Part shown: in pieces, positions 54,930-62,785 of the stretch | How positions within the stretch are numbered: position 1 is the first letter of the stretch | How the letters are laid out: each line of letters starts with the position of its first letter | From: Mongoliibacter ruber | GTDB lineage: Bacteria; Bacteroidota; Bacteroidia; Cytophagales; Cyclobacteriaceae | Direction of reading: 5' to 3' | Assembly (NCBI RefSeq): GCF_003003005.1 | Contig: NZ_PVTR01000003.1 | Coordinates: 1-64,000 of the forward strand | DNA: 64,000 nt | Made by a program: the position numbers and the translations under genes | Notes under the pieces: model-generated | The model's database searches: none | What the model was told of the DNA's origin: nothing | The model's input: the letters and a program-made list of their open reading frames with translations, nothing else

Positions 54930-55018
54930 AAATTTGTAGTTTTACAATCTCATCAAAATTTGACAAGATTAATATTTCCAATTTAGGCAAATATAACAAA
55001 TGGGCTTAGGATAAAAGA

Positions 55019-55177
55019 ATGAATTCGAAAAAGAAGGCAGCAGTACCTCAGAAGCTTGTTCCGGGTGACTATTATATAAATGAAAATGGCCTTATGGTCT
55101 TTACCGCTCAATACCACATAAGAAGAGGCTATTGCTGTAGCAGTGGTTGTAAGCATTGTCCTTACCCACCGAAGTAG
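55019..55177 (+). CDS. DUF5522 family small cysteine protein
   Basis: A 52-aa protein from ATG 55019: MNSKKKAAVPQKLVPGDYY, then NENGLMVFTAQYHIRRGYCC and GCKHCPYPPK. The C-terminal cysteine set C-C-x3-C-x2-C with HCPY is the signature of DUF5522, a tiny family common in Bacteroidota and other bacteria; the four cysteines (39, 40, 44, 47) probably bind zinc or iron-sulfur. The function is unknown. The gene is divergent from rocD, with starts 90 bases apart. Confidence 0.88.
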   Translation: MNSKKKAAVPQKLVPGDYYINENGLMVFTAQYHIRRGYCCSSGCKHCPYPPK

Positions 55178-55699
55178 GGATGGGATTTAGGGAATTATTG
55201 TAGAATTGATTAACTGTGCAACCGTTTAACTGTGGGCATTCCTGTTATAAGGAATGAAAGGGGCAATGTTAAAGGTTAAAAATGTTAATAGTTAAATTTG
55301 GGTTTTCCGTAAGTTGGGCCGAAACCAATTCAAAAATCTAAGATCCCTGCGGGTGATGATTTATCTTTACTTAGATCTCCCCTGCGTCGCGATGACAAGG
55401 TGAAGCTGATATTTATCTTGATGCTGGAATTGTTAACTTCAAAATGTTACCTGTTCAAGATTGCCGCTAAACCTTGCAACTTTTTCAAAACTCTCGATTC
55501 TCGTCTCTCGCTCCCTCTCCTTCATCCTTTTCCCAAACCTTCAACTTGTTCGGACCTAATTCTAAAATCTCCCTACTAATCCTCCACATTTTTAAAACTT
55601 TACGGAATTATTTTAATGGTAGCTTTTGGTAATTCGGTTAAAAGTCCGATATTTGCAGACTCAATTGGAAAAACGTCTATAATAATACGATCATATATC
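55178..55699. other. long intergenic stretch before rpmB, no gene
   Basis: About 520 bases without a gene. It contains a small hairpin (CATTCC/GGAATG, 55240-55259), a fragment GATCTCCCCTGCGTCGCGAT (55373-55392) like the decayed palindromic element before dnaK, a TCTCG-rich quasi-repeat (55492-55520), and, near the end, TTTTGG...GATATTTG (55624-55655) as a possible ribosomal-operon promoter. Confidence 0.55.
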
Positions 55700-55942
55700 A
55701 TGGCAAAAGTTTGTGACATCACCGGTAAAAGACCTCGAGTAGGTAATAATGTATCGCATGCGAACAACAAAACTAAGCGTAAGTTCTATCCGAACCTACA
55801 CAAGAAAAGCTTCTACATACCTGAAGAAGATGCTTGGATCACGTTGAAAGTATGTACCAAAGCTTTGAGAACTATCAATAAAAAAGGCGTTAGCGCTGTA
55901 TTGAAAGAAGCTCAGGAAAAAGGTATGATCATCATTAAGTAA
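55700..55942 (+). CDS. rpmB: 50S ribosomal protein L28
   Basis: An 80-aa bL28: MAKVCDITGKRPRVGNNVSHANNKTKRKFYPNLH at the start (two blocks), VCTKALRTINKKG toward the end. ATG 55700 is the family start; the frame opens earlier at 55616 but that part is unlike L28. It is the first gene of the rpmB-rpmG-DUF4295 operon. Confidence 0.97.
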   Translation: MAKVCDITGKRPRVGNNVSHANNKTKRKFYPNLHKKSFYIPEEDAWITLKVCTKALRTINKKGVSAVLKEAQEKGMIIIK

Positions 55943-55973
55943 TTAGGTTTACCCATTTTAAAAATACAGAGCG

Positions 55974-56156
55974 ATGGCTAAGAAAGGCAATAGAGTTCAG
56001 GTAATAATGGAGTGTACTGAGCACAAAAACTCAGGCATGCCAGGAACTTCAAGATACATTACAACAAAAAACCGTAAAAACACTACTGAAAGATTAGAGT
56101 TGAAGAAATTCAATCCTATCTTGAAGAAAGTTACGGTTCACAAAGAAATTAAATAA
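55974..56156 (+). CDS. rpmG: 50S ribosomal protein L33
   Basis: A 60-aa bL33: [32 protein letters not shown] and [17 protein letters not shown]. Only one cysteine is present (C14), so the zinc-binding pairs of the C+ form are absent. It lies 31 bases after rpmB and 45 before the DUF4295 gene. Confidence 0.97.
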   Translation: MAKKGNRVQVIMECTEHKNSGMPGTSRYITTKNRKNTTERLELKKFNPILKKVTVHKEIK

Positions 56157-56201
56157 TTTAGGAAAGCGTTACCTAACAGTAACCTCAAACCCCTTTAAGA
56201 T

Positions 56202-56354
56202 ATGGCTAAGAAAGTAGTAGCAACCCTGAAGAAAGAAGGCGGCGTCACTTATGCCAAAGTGATCAGAGCTGTAAAGTCTGAAAAGACTGGTGCATATTCA
56301 TTCAAAGAAGAAATGGTTCCTTCCGCAATGGTACAGGATACATTGAAAAAATAA
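56202..56354 (+). CDS. DUF4295 ribosome-associated protein (bL38-like)
   Basis: A 50-aa basic protein from ATG 56202: MAKKVVATLKKEGGVTYAKV, IRAVKSEKTGAYSFKEEMVP and a short tail. It is the DUF4295 family, found in Bacteroidota directly after L28 and L33. To my knowledge the Flavobacterium johnsoniae ribosome structure identified this type of protein as a new ribosomal protein named bL38; the identity is recalled, not checked. A terminator follows. Confidence 0.9.
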   Translation: MAKKVVATLKKEGGVTYAKVIRAVKSEKTGAYSFKEEMVPSAMVQDTLKK

Positions 56355-56376
56355 TAGAATAGCACAAAATACATCT

Positions 56377-56415
56377 AAAAGTCCCTTCGAGCGATGTCTC
56401 GGAAGGGACTTTTTC
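56377..56415 (+). terminator. terminator of ribosomal-protein operon
   Basis: AAAAGTCCCTTC pairs with GAAGGGACTTTT, extended by GAG/CTC with one bulge, then T-rich sequence. It separates the ribosomal operon from ftsY, which begins 30 bases later. Confidence 0.88.
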
Positions 56416-56444
56416 ATTATATTCGGGTTCTAAAAATCAATACT

Positions 56445-57401
56445 ATGGGAATTTTCGGTTTCTTTTCTAAAGAAAAAAAAGAAAGTCTGGACCAAGGACT
56501 TCAAAAAAGCAACGAGAATATTTTTTCTAAGCTAAGCAAAGCCGTAGTCGGAAAATCCAAAGTAGATGAAGAAGTTCTGGATGAGCTCGAAGAAATTCTG
56601 ATCACTTCGGACGTTGGAGTGGACACAACAATCAAAGTCATCAGAAGAATTGAAGAAAGAGTTGCCCAGGACAAATACCTCAATACTGCTGAACTTGATG
56701 TCATTCTGAGAGAAGAAATTGAGAACCTTCTTAAAGAAAACAAAAGCGCAGACCTTGCAGATTTTGATCTGCCAGCTGACAAAAAACCTTATGTCATTAT
56801 GGTAGTGGGAGTTAATGGCGTGGGCAAAACAACCACGATCGGCAAACTTGCATACCAGTTTAAGCAAGCTGGAAAATCAGTAGTATTGGGAGCGGCAGAT
56901 ACTTTTAGAGCTGCGGCAGTAGACCAATTGATACTTTGGGGCGAAAGGGTGGATGTGCCTGTTGTTTCTCACGGCATGAATACAGATCCCGCTTCAGTGG
57001 CATTTGACGCTGTTAAAAAAGGGGTAGACACCAATGCTGATGTAGTCATCGTAGATACCGCTGGACGTCTTCATACAAAAATCAACCTGATGAATGAGCT
57101 GACAAAAATCAAAAAGGTCATGCAAAAATTCATTGACGATGCCCCTCACGAGATTCTACTTGTGCTAGATGGCTCCACTGGACAGAATGCATTTATCCAA
57201 GCCAAAGAATTCACCAAAGCAACCGATATTACTGCATTGGCCATCACCAAATTGGATGGCACCGCTAAAGGCGGTGTGGTCATCGGCATATCCGATCAAT
57301 TCAAAATCCCTGTAAAATATATCGGAGTAGGTGAAAAAATGACTGACCTCCAAGTATTCAACAGGAAAGAATTTGTGGACTCTTTGTTTAAAAAGAAATG
57401 A
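56445..57401 (+). CDS. ftsY: signal recognition particle receptor FtsY
   Basis: A 318-aa SRP GTPase: short N-terminal A region (MGIFGFFSKEKKESLDQGLQ), N domain helices (VDEEVLDELEEILITSDVGV), then GVNGVGKTTT (122-131, G1), DTFRAAAVDQL, DTAGRLHTK and KLDGTAKGG. It docks ribosome-SRP complexes at the membrane. ATG 56445 is chosen because the earlier frame start overlaps the preceding terminator. The acidic A domain is short, as usual in this phylum. Confidence 0.96.
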   Translation: MGIFGFFSKEKKESLDQGLQKSNENIFSKLSKAVVGKSKVDEEVLDELEEILITSDVGVDTTIKVIRRIEERVAQDKYLNTAELDVILREEIENLLKENKSADLADFDLPADKKPYVIMVVGVNGVGKTTTIGKLAYQFKQAGKSVVLGAADTFRAAAVDQLILWGERVDVPVVSHGMNTDPASVAFDAVKKGVDTNADVVIVDTAGRLHTKINLMNELTKIKKVMQKFIDDAPHEILLVLDGSTGQNAFIQAKEFTKATDITALAITKLDGTAKGGVVIGISDQFKIPVKYIGVGEKMTDLQVFNRKEFVDSLFKKK

Positions 57402-57402
57402 T

Positions 57403-57437
57403 AACCTTTGAGGTCTATTTCGGACCTCGAAGGTTTT
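57403..57437 (+). terminator. terminator of ftsY
   Basis: AACCTTTGAGGTC pairs with GACCTCGAAGGTT (one wobble) around a seven-base loop, two bases past the stop, then TTTTAGG. Confidence 0.85.
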
Positions 57438-57457
57438 AGGATTAAACCTAGAACCAA

Positions 57458-57488
57458 GACCTTCGGGGTTTTAAAAACCCCAAAGGTC
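57458..57488. repeat. 31-bp hairpin repeat, copy 1 (overlaps a CDS end)
   Basis: An interrupted palindrome, GACCTTCGGGGTTTT / AAACCCCAAAGGTC. It differs from 58853-58883 at only two positions, both in the loop. On the minus strand its bases encode the last residues (DLWGF) and stop of the DUF4221 gene. Confidence 0.88.
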
Positions 57489-58586
57489 AAGACGAACCCG
57501 AACATATTCCTCGTAATCATCTGAAGAAGGTCCCAATAACTTGAGATAAAACCCTTCTGTTGTGAAAAATCCGAAAGGCGCTATTTTTTGATTGTCAAAA
57601 AACACTTCACCAAGCATCTCCAAGTCTTTGTTGTGGATGATAAAACTACTTTTGTTGACATATTTACCTTCGCCGCCTTCCTGGGTTTCTATATTCGTAT
57701 AACGTAACCACAAATCTCTGTAAGGGTCATGAAGCACCCATTTGTACCTGCTTGTTTCCATGCTTGGCAAAAACACAAGGTACTCTCCCCTTTGTTCTGT
57801 AGTACCCTTCTGGAAAACCATTTTATCTGAACTTTTGGATTTTACCCATCTGTTACCATTGTTTTCTATCACCAACAAAGAGTCAGAAACGGGGAAACTC
57901 AGGATATGGATTTGATCATTTATAGCGTAAGTATGTGAAAAAATCCCTAACTCTTGATCGTCAAAATGCTGTCCATATATTTCCGGATATTTAAAAGGTA
58001 AAGGCTCTGCAAGTTTATTCTCCAAATCATACATCCAGACCCAGTTTTCATATTGCATATTAGGTTCCTTCAGGACAAATGGGACATCAGCCAAGACCAA
58101 CTGCTTCTTTTCTTTATCATAGCTCATCTTATTGCCGTTGACCACACTGAAGTTGACAGCAAGCCTTTCTTCTGGCACCTCTGGCAATGGGAATCTTTCC
58201 ATAACCTTGCCCTCAAAATCAGAGAGGACAATCTGCTTTTGGTCAGAAATGAAAAATATACCATCCTCTGTAATCAAGTTTCCTGAAACAAACCCTCCTA
58301 TACCATCAGGTCCTTCTTTTTCAAAATCAACTGTGTTCTCTAGCTCTCCTGAGGGATAACTGTATTGATACATTCTTCTCCCTACAACACCAATCAAAAA
58401 AGATTTACCATTTTGATCCAAAAAGGAAAACTCTTGAGGAAGACTCTTGGTCAAGGTGTCTTTTTCCAGATATAGGGTGTCCACGATGTAATTTTTCAGA
58501 TCAGCTGTAAAAAAAACAGATTCCTGCTTTGACTTATTACAGGAAACCATCAGAATCAAACAAAAGGCAAAAGCTAAATGTCGCAT
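57471..58586 (-). CDS. DUF4221 family lipoprotein
   Basis: A 371-aa protein with lipoprotein signal MRHLAFAFCLILMVSC. The mature sequence has strand-loop repeats that suggest a beta-propeller (FSFLDQNGKSFLIGVVGRRMYQYSYPSGEL, GNLITEDGIFFISDQKQIVLSDFEGKVMERFPLP, NDQIHILSFPVSDSLLVIEN), typical of DUF4221, a Cytophagales/Bacteroidota surface or periplasmic family of unknown role. The final residues and stop codon fall inside a repeated hairpin (57458-57488), so the C-terminal end may be an acquired one. Confidence 0.82.
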   Translation of the reverse strand: MRHLAFAFCLILMVSCNKSKQESVFFTADLKNYIVDTLYLEKDTLTKSLPQEFSFLDQNGKSFLIGVVGRRMYQYSYPSGELENTVDFEKEGPDGIGGFVSGNLITEDGIFFISDQKQIVLSDFEGKVMERFPLPEVPEERLAVNFSVVNGNKMSYDKEKKQLVLADVPFVLKEPNMQYENWVWMYDLENKLAEPLPFKYPEIYGQHFDDQELGIFSHTYAINDQIHILSFPVSDSLLVIENNGNRWVKSKSSDKMVFQKGTTEQRGEYLVFLPSMETSRYKWVLHDPYRDLWLRYTNIETQEGGEGKYVNKSSFIIHNKDLEMLGEVFFDNQKIAPFGFFTTEGFYLKLLGPSSDDYEEYVRVRLDLWGF

Positions 58587-58919
58587 AGAGAAAGGACGTC
58601 TATAATTCTTTGATCTCTTTTGTAATGCTTCTTTTAATCATCCTTGCATTTTTAAAGTGTCACTTTAAAATTACAAGAATATAAAACTAAATTGGAAACC
58701 CTTTACAGCAAAAAAAGAAACCTGAAATTTATTTTTTAATATGGACTTTTTCTGCTGGATAAAAGGAGTTGGGTTTTGAAAATTATCAAACCATAAATAG
58801 ACCTCCAGATTCGATTTCTCAGAAAGCCAATGGAAATTTTTTTATAAAAAAAGACCTTCGGGGTTTTTGAAACCCCAAAGGTCATGCATAATCTCGTTTC
58901 TAACCTCTCGCTTCTACCC
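58587..58919. other. gap between pruA and DUF4221 gene
   Basis: About 330 bases with no gene. It contains the 31-bp hairpin repeat copy 2 (58853-58883) that ends the pruA transcript, a TCTCG-rich quasi-repeat (58888-58916) and, nearer 58600-58700, AT-rich DNA that should include the DUF4221 promoter. No TAnnTTTG box was confirmed. Confidence 0.55.
58853..58883 (-). terminator. 31-bp hairpin repeat, copy 2; pruA terminator
   Basis: GACCTTTGGGGTTTC pairs with AACCCCGAAGGTC on the minus strand, followed by TTTTTTT, 37 bases past the pruA stop. It is a near-identical copy of the hairpin at 57458-57488. Confidence 0.85.
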
Positions 58920-60554
58920 TCAATCTTCACCCAAAAACGGATACTTGTAATCTACGGGAGACACAAAGGTTTCCTTGATCGTTCTTGGAGAAACCCAACG
59001 TAACAAGTTGATCATAGATCCAGCCTTGTCATTGGTACCAGAAGCCCGAGCACCTCCAAATGGCTGCTGGCCTACTACCGCACCTGTCGGTTTGTCATTG
59101 ATATAGAAATTCCCAGCTGCATTTCTCAATTTCTTCGTAGCCAATTCGACAGCATATCTGTCAGTAGAAAAGATAGCTCCTGTCAAAGCATAAGGAGAAG
59201 TCTGATCTACTAATTCCAAGGCTTCTTCAAAATGTTCTGAATTGTATACATAAATGGTCAATACCGGACCAAAAATTTCTTCCTGCATCGTCGTGTACAT
59301 AGGGTCAGAGACTACCAAAACAGTCGGCTCTATGAAGTAACCTTTAGACTTGTCATAATTACCGCCCGCGATAATTTCTACTCCATCAGCCTCTTTGGCA
59401 TCAGCTATATACTTACTGATTTTATCGAAAGCCTTTTCGTCGATTACCGCATTGATGAAATTGGTGAAATCCTCCGTAGGACCCATTTTCATGGATGAAA
59501 GATCTTCCAAAAGGAATTTTTTGACATCATCCCAAATATTACTTGGAATATAAGCCCTTGATGCAGCCGAACATTTTTGTCCTTGGAATTCGAATGCTCC
59601 CCTAGACAATCCTACTGCCACTGCTTTTGGGTTGGCCGATTTATGTGCCAATACAAAGTCTTTCCCTCCTGTTTCTCCTACAATTCTAGGGTAAGATTTG
59701 TACTTATAAATATTCTCACCGATGGTTTTCCAAATATGTTGGAATACCCCTGTAGAGCCTGTGAAATGTATACCTGCGAAATCAGGATGGTTAAATACAA
59801 CTTCTCCTGTAGCAGGTCCATCTACATAGATCAAATTGATCACTCCATCAGGAACACCCGCTTCTTTGAAGACTTGCATCAAGACATCAGCCGAATAAAT
59901 CTGAGTATATGCGGGCTTCCATACCACTGTATTTCCCATCAGGGCTGCAGATGTAGGTAAATTGCCCGCTATTGCTGTAAAATTGAATGGAGTTAAGGCA
60001 AATACAAAACCTTCCAAAGGTCTTTGTTCTAGTCTGTTCCAAACACCATCACCTGAAACTGGAGGCTGCTGGGAATAGATTTCTGTCATGTATTTAACAT
60101 TAAACCTCAAGAAGTCAATGAATTCACATGCAGCATCTATTTCAGCCTGCATCGCATTTTTGGATTGGCCAAGCATGGTAGCTGCGTTGATTTTGGCTCT
60201 GTATGGCCCTGCCAATAGATCTGCCGCTTTTAGGAATATGGCAGCCCTTTGTTCCCACTCCATTGATTCCCAAGCTTCCTTCGCCCCAAGGGCGGCATTG
60301 ATGGCCTGTTCTACATGGGAGGCATCTCCTTCATGGAAATGACCCAGTAAATGCTGGTGGTCATGAGGAGGAAACATAGGCTTTTTATTACCTGTCCTCA
60401 CCTCATCCGAGCCAATATACATGGGTACATCAACTTGCTGGCCCCTGAGTTCTTTGAGCTTGTTTTGAAGTTCTTTCCTTTCCGGGGATCCCGGAGCATA
60501 ACTTTTTACCGGTTCGTTTTTTGGTTCCGGTACGTTAAAAAAGCCTTTAAGCAT
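58920..60554 (-). CDS. pruA: 1-pyrroline-5-carboxylate dehydrogenase
   Basis: A 544-aa aldehyde dehydrogenase of the long P5C subtype: VVWKPAYTQIYSADVLMQVFKEAGVPDGVINLIYVDG in the NAD site, HFTGSTGVF, IVGETGGKDFVLAHKSA with the general-base Glu, EFQGQKCSAASRAY with the catalytic cysteine and QEEIFGPVLTIYVY. It oxidises glutamate semialdehyde to glutamate, the step after rocD. ATG 60554 gives the usual MLKGFFNVPEPKNEP opening. Confidence 0.95.
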   Translation of the reverse strand: MLKGFFNVPEPKNEPVKSYAPGSPERKELQNKLKELRGQQVDVPMYIGSDEVRTGNKKPMFPPHDHQHLLGHFHEGDASHVEQAINAALGAKEAWESMEWEQRAAIFLKAADLLAGPYRAKINAATMLGQSKNAMQAEIDAACEFIDFLRFNVKYMTEIYSQQPPVSGDGVWNRLEQRPLEGFVFALTPFNFTAIAGNLPTSAALMGNTVVWKPAYTQIYSADVLMQVFKEAGVPDGVINLIYVDGPATGEVVFNHPDFAGIHFTGSTGVFQHIWKTIGENIYKYKSYPRIVGETGGKDFVLAHKSANPKAVAVGLSRGAFEFQGQKCSAASRAYIPSNIWDDVKKFLLEDLSSMKMGPTEDFTNFINAVIDEKAFDKISKYIADAKEADGVEIIAGGNYDKSKGYFIEPTVLVVSDPMYTTMQEEIFGPVLTIYVYNSEHFEEALELVDQTSPYALTGAIFSTDRYAVELATKKLRNAAGNFYINDKPTGAVVGQQPFGGARASGTNDKAGSMINLLRWVSPRTIKETFVSPVDYKYPFLGED

Positions 60555-60667
60555 ATAATTTGAGTTTATAAGTTTCTGATAAAACAAATATAAGATTTAC
60601 GGCTTGGAAAACCCGACCAATGATTGACTAGTGGTGAATCATGTGTTTAGAATTCACCATCATTTTA

Positions 60668-61363
60668 TCAAAGAAAACTTTCTAGCTCCTTGAGATGCTT
60701 GATTGTATAAGTAGGGAGGTGTTCAATTCCTTTTTCATACGGATCATAATAAACGTTGTCAATATTGGAATTGATAGCTCCCAGAATATCGGAATTTGGA
60801 TTGTCTCCTATCATCATCACCTGTTCTGGCTTTACAGATAGCTGTCCCATCGCATACTGAAAAATCTTAGGATCGGGCTTTTTGTGCCCAGTTGTCTCAC
60901 TGGTTACCACCAAATCAAAATAAGGCGTTAACCCGGAAGCATGCATTTTTTTGGCCTGACTCTCATTGAAGCCATTGGTAATGATATGCAATTGATAATT
61001 GGGCTTCAGGTATTCAAGTATTTCGATTGAATAAGGCAATAAATTTGGTTTTGAGGAAGTCCTGTGCATAAAATCCTCTTCCAGTTCCTTCGGTATATCG
61101 CTAACACTACCACCAGCCCTTTCAAAAATCTTTTTGAACCTGATCTCCCTGAGCTCATCCTTATTCACTTTGCCAAGGTCATACAATGCCCAAAGCTTGA
61201 AGTTCACTTCGTAGAAAGCTTTTAAGAAAGCATCAAAACTGGCGATACCTTTTTCCCCCAAAGCAAAATATTCATAAATCTCCGATAGAGATTCTTTTAC
61301 ATTGGTATCATAATCCCATAAAGTATGATCCAAATCAAAAAACAAGTGTTGGTATTTTTTCAA
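60668..61363 (-). CDS. YjjG-type pyrimidine nucleotidase (HAD)
   Basis: A 231-aa HAD hydrolase: HLFFDLDHTLWDYDTNVKESL is the YjjG-family opening, IITNGFNESQAKKMHASGL motif II, VTSETTGHKKPDPKIFQYAM motif III and VMMIGDNPNSDILGAINSN motif IV. The family removes phosphate from noncanonical pyrimidine nucleotides and protects DNA. It follows the ArsR-type regulator by 10 bases on the same strand. Confidence 0.9.
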   Translation of the reverse strand: MKKYQHLFFDLDHTLWDYDTNVKESLSEIYEYFALGEKGIASFDAFLKAFYEVNFKLWALYDLGKVNKDELREIRFKKIFERAGGSVSDIPKELEEDFMHRTSSKPNLLPYSIEILEYLKPNYQLHIITNGFNESQAKKMHASGLTPYFDLVVTSETTGHKKPDPKIFQYAMGQLSVKPEQVMMIGDNPNSDILGAINSNIDNVYYDPYEKGIEHLPTYTIKHLKELESFL

Positions 61364-61373
61364 AATAAGAGGT

Positions 61374-61757
61374 TTATTTTCTGTAAGGATTGTTTTGAAT
61401 TTTGTTCATCGCCAGTTCCCTGTTCGAATGCAATATGTTATAAACTTCCTGGTCCTTGATAAGGTTAATGTCTTTTTGGATAAATTTGAAGATCTGCTGA
61501 ATGATTTCATAGGCTTCATCAAGAATATAATAAAAAATCCATTGGTCTACCCTCCTGCTCCCGACTAATCCTGCATTTTTTAAGTAACTCAAATGACGAC
61601 TGGTTTTGGTCTGGGTAAAGTCCAGAATATGCTCCATATCTGATATAGACAGCTCTTTGTTCTGTAATAATAGGTGAAGAATTCGAACCCTGGATTCCTC
61701 TGAAAGGGCCTTAAAAATTCTCATTCCGTAATTAAGACTTATATTTTTGAGTCGCAT
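61374..61757 (-). CDS. ArsR family winged-helix regulator
   Basis: A 127-aa ArsR/SmtB-type regulator: MRIFKALSEESRVRILHLLLQNKELSISDMEHILDFTQTKTSRHLSYLKNAGLVGSRRVDQWIFYYI covers the winged helix (shown as two motifs: SEESRVRILHLL and TQTKTSRHLSYLKNAGLV). It has no cysteine metal site of the ArsR or SmtB type, so the effector is not a classic metal. It precedes YjjG in one transcript and may control it. Confidence 0.88.
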   Translation of the reverse strand: MRLKNISLNYGMRIFKALSEESRVRILHLLLQNKELSISDMEHILDFTQTKTSRHLSYLKNAGLVGSRRVDQWIFYYILDEAYEIIQQIFKFIQKDINLIKDQEVYNILHSNRELAMNKIQNNPYRK

Positions 61758-61886
61758 TTAGTAACTTTAACAACAAATTCAGCCTGAAATTAAACATTTG
61801 ATGGTAAAATAGGCTAATATTAAAAGCAAATAAGCAATTGGAGGTGTACCAGACGTCCAAAAGCCAGGTTATTAAACATTACGACA

Positions 61887-62537
61887 TTGAAAATTAAGTT
61901 TACCCATCTTGCCATTATCTTATTGGGAATTTGTTTTTTGCTTCCACAGGAAAAAGCAAATGCTCAAGACACCGAACGTAAGGTTATTCAGCTTTCAGGT
62001 ATTATACTCAATGCCGACAGCACTGATGCTGTCCCCGGGGTCAATGTTTACGTCCCAAAAAAAGGAAGGGGTACAAGTTCAGGTCGATATGGATATTTCT
62101 CCTTGCCTGTTCTTGAAGGTGATAGCGTCGTGTTCAGTTTTATCGGCATGCAGCGACAGACCTACAAAGTGCCTGCAGTCATGAACGATGATAAAATCAG
62201 TCTTATTCTCACCATGCAAACCGATGAAATTGCCTTGGCAGAAATTGAAGTAATGCCTTTCCCTTCTGAGGAGGAGTTTAAACGGCAACTTTTAGCTATG
62301 AATTATGACGCGCCTATGGCAATGGATGGCAGGGGAAGTCTAAGCCCCGAAACTTTACTCCGCTATGCAGCTGGAATGGATGCCTCTGGAAATGAAAATT
62401 GGAGAGGGTTCCAGCAAGGTCAAATGATGCAGATACAAGACCGATACGGTCCAAGGCCTTTCACTTTGGTTGATCCTTTTGCTTGGTCCAGATTTATACA
62501 GTCCATCAAACGGGGAGACTTAAAGAAACGGGACTAA
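61887..62537 (+). CDS. carboxypeptidase-regulatory-domain protein, exported
   Basis: A 216-aa protein starting at TTG 61887 with signal KFTHLAIILLGICFLLPQEKANAQ. A CarbopepD_reg-like beta-sandwich follows (VIQLSGIILNADSTDAVPGVNVYVPKKGRGTSSGRYGYFSLPV, ending in TLTM-type strands), as in the N termini of TonB-dependent receptors. The rest (EEFKRQLLAMNYDAPMAMDG onward) has no barrel. A short stand-alone member, role unknown. No in-frame ATG precedes the signal. Confidence 0.8.
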   Translation: MKIKFTHLAIILLGICFLLPQEKANAQDTERKVIQLSGIILNADSTDAVPGVNVYVPKKGRGTSSGRYGYFSLPVLEGDSVVFSFIGMQRQTYKVPAVMNDDKISLILTMQTDEIALAEIEVMPFPSEEEFKRQLLAMNYDAPMAMDGRGSLSPETLLRYAAGMDASGNENWRGFQQGQMMQIQDRYGPRPFTLVDPFAWSRFIQSIKRGDLKKRD

Positions 62538-62549
62538 AAAAATCTTATG

Positions 62550-62590
62550 AAAAAAGCCCGAGTGTATGCATTTACGCTCGGGCTTTTTTT
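62550..62590. terminator. terminator after carboxypeptidase-like gene
   Basis: AAAAAGCCCGAG pairs with CTCGGGCTTTTT around a 14-base loop and is followed by more T. Confidence 0.88.
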
Positions 62591-62596
62591 AGTTAT

Positions 62597-62675
62597 TATG
62601 TATATCAGCTTTCATACCAGTAGAATCTAAATAATAGAATTAACCTGTGATTTCGAACCAATATCAATAAATATC
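62597..62675. repeat. dispersed intergenic repeat, copy B
   Basis: Seventy-nine bases matching 53526-53601, with TAA inserted after AGAATC. A partial third copy of the left end (TTATTATGTATATCC) occurs at 62755-62769, so the 62593-62769 block is bounded by a direct repeat. Confidence 0.88.
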
Positions 62676-62785
62676 AAATATCTATTAGTATCCGTTTGCC
62701 AATAAACCCTCGTTTAATTGATTAGTGGCATGATTGCGGATAATCATATTTTGTTATTATGTATATCCGTTTTTTGGATGACTTT

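Noticed and set aside
56394-56444. N-terminal extension of FtsY
   Set aside because: It overlaps the ribosomal-operon terminator; FtsY proteins of the phylum start with MGIFGFF-like sequence.
61681-61700. GATTCGAACC-like word suggesting a tRNA on the minus strand
   Set aside because: The word lies inside the ArsR-type gene and no cloverleaf can be built around it.
53526-62675. dispersed repeat as an insertion sequence or MITE
   Set aside because: No terminal inverted repeats and no clear target-site duplications were found; only its repeated status is supported.
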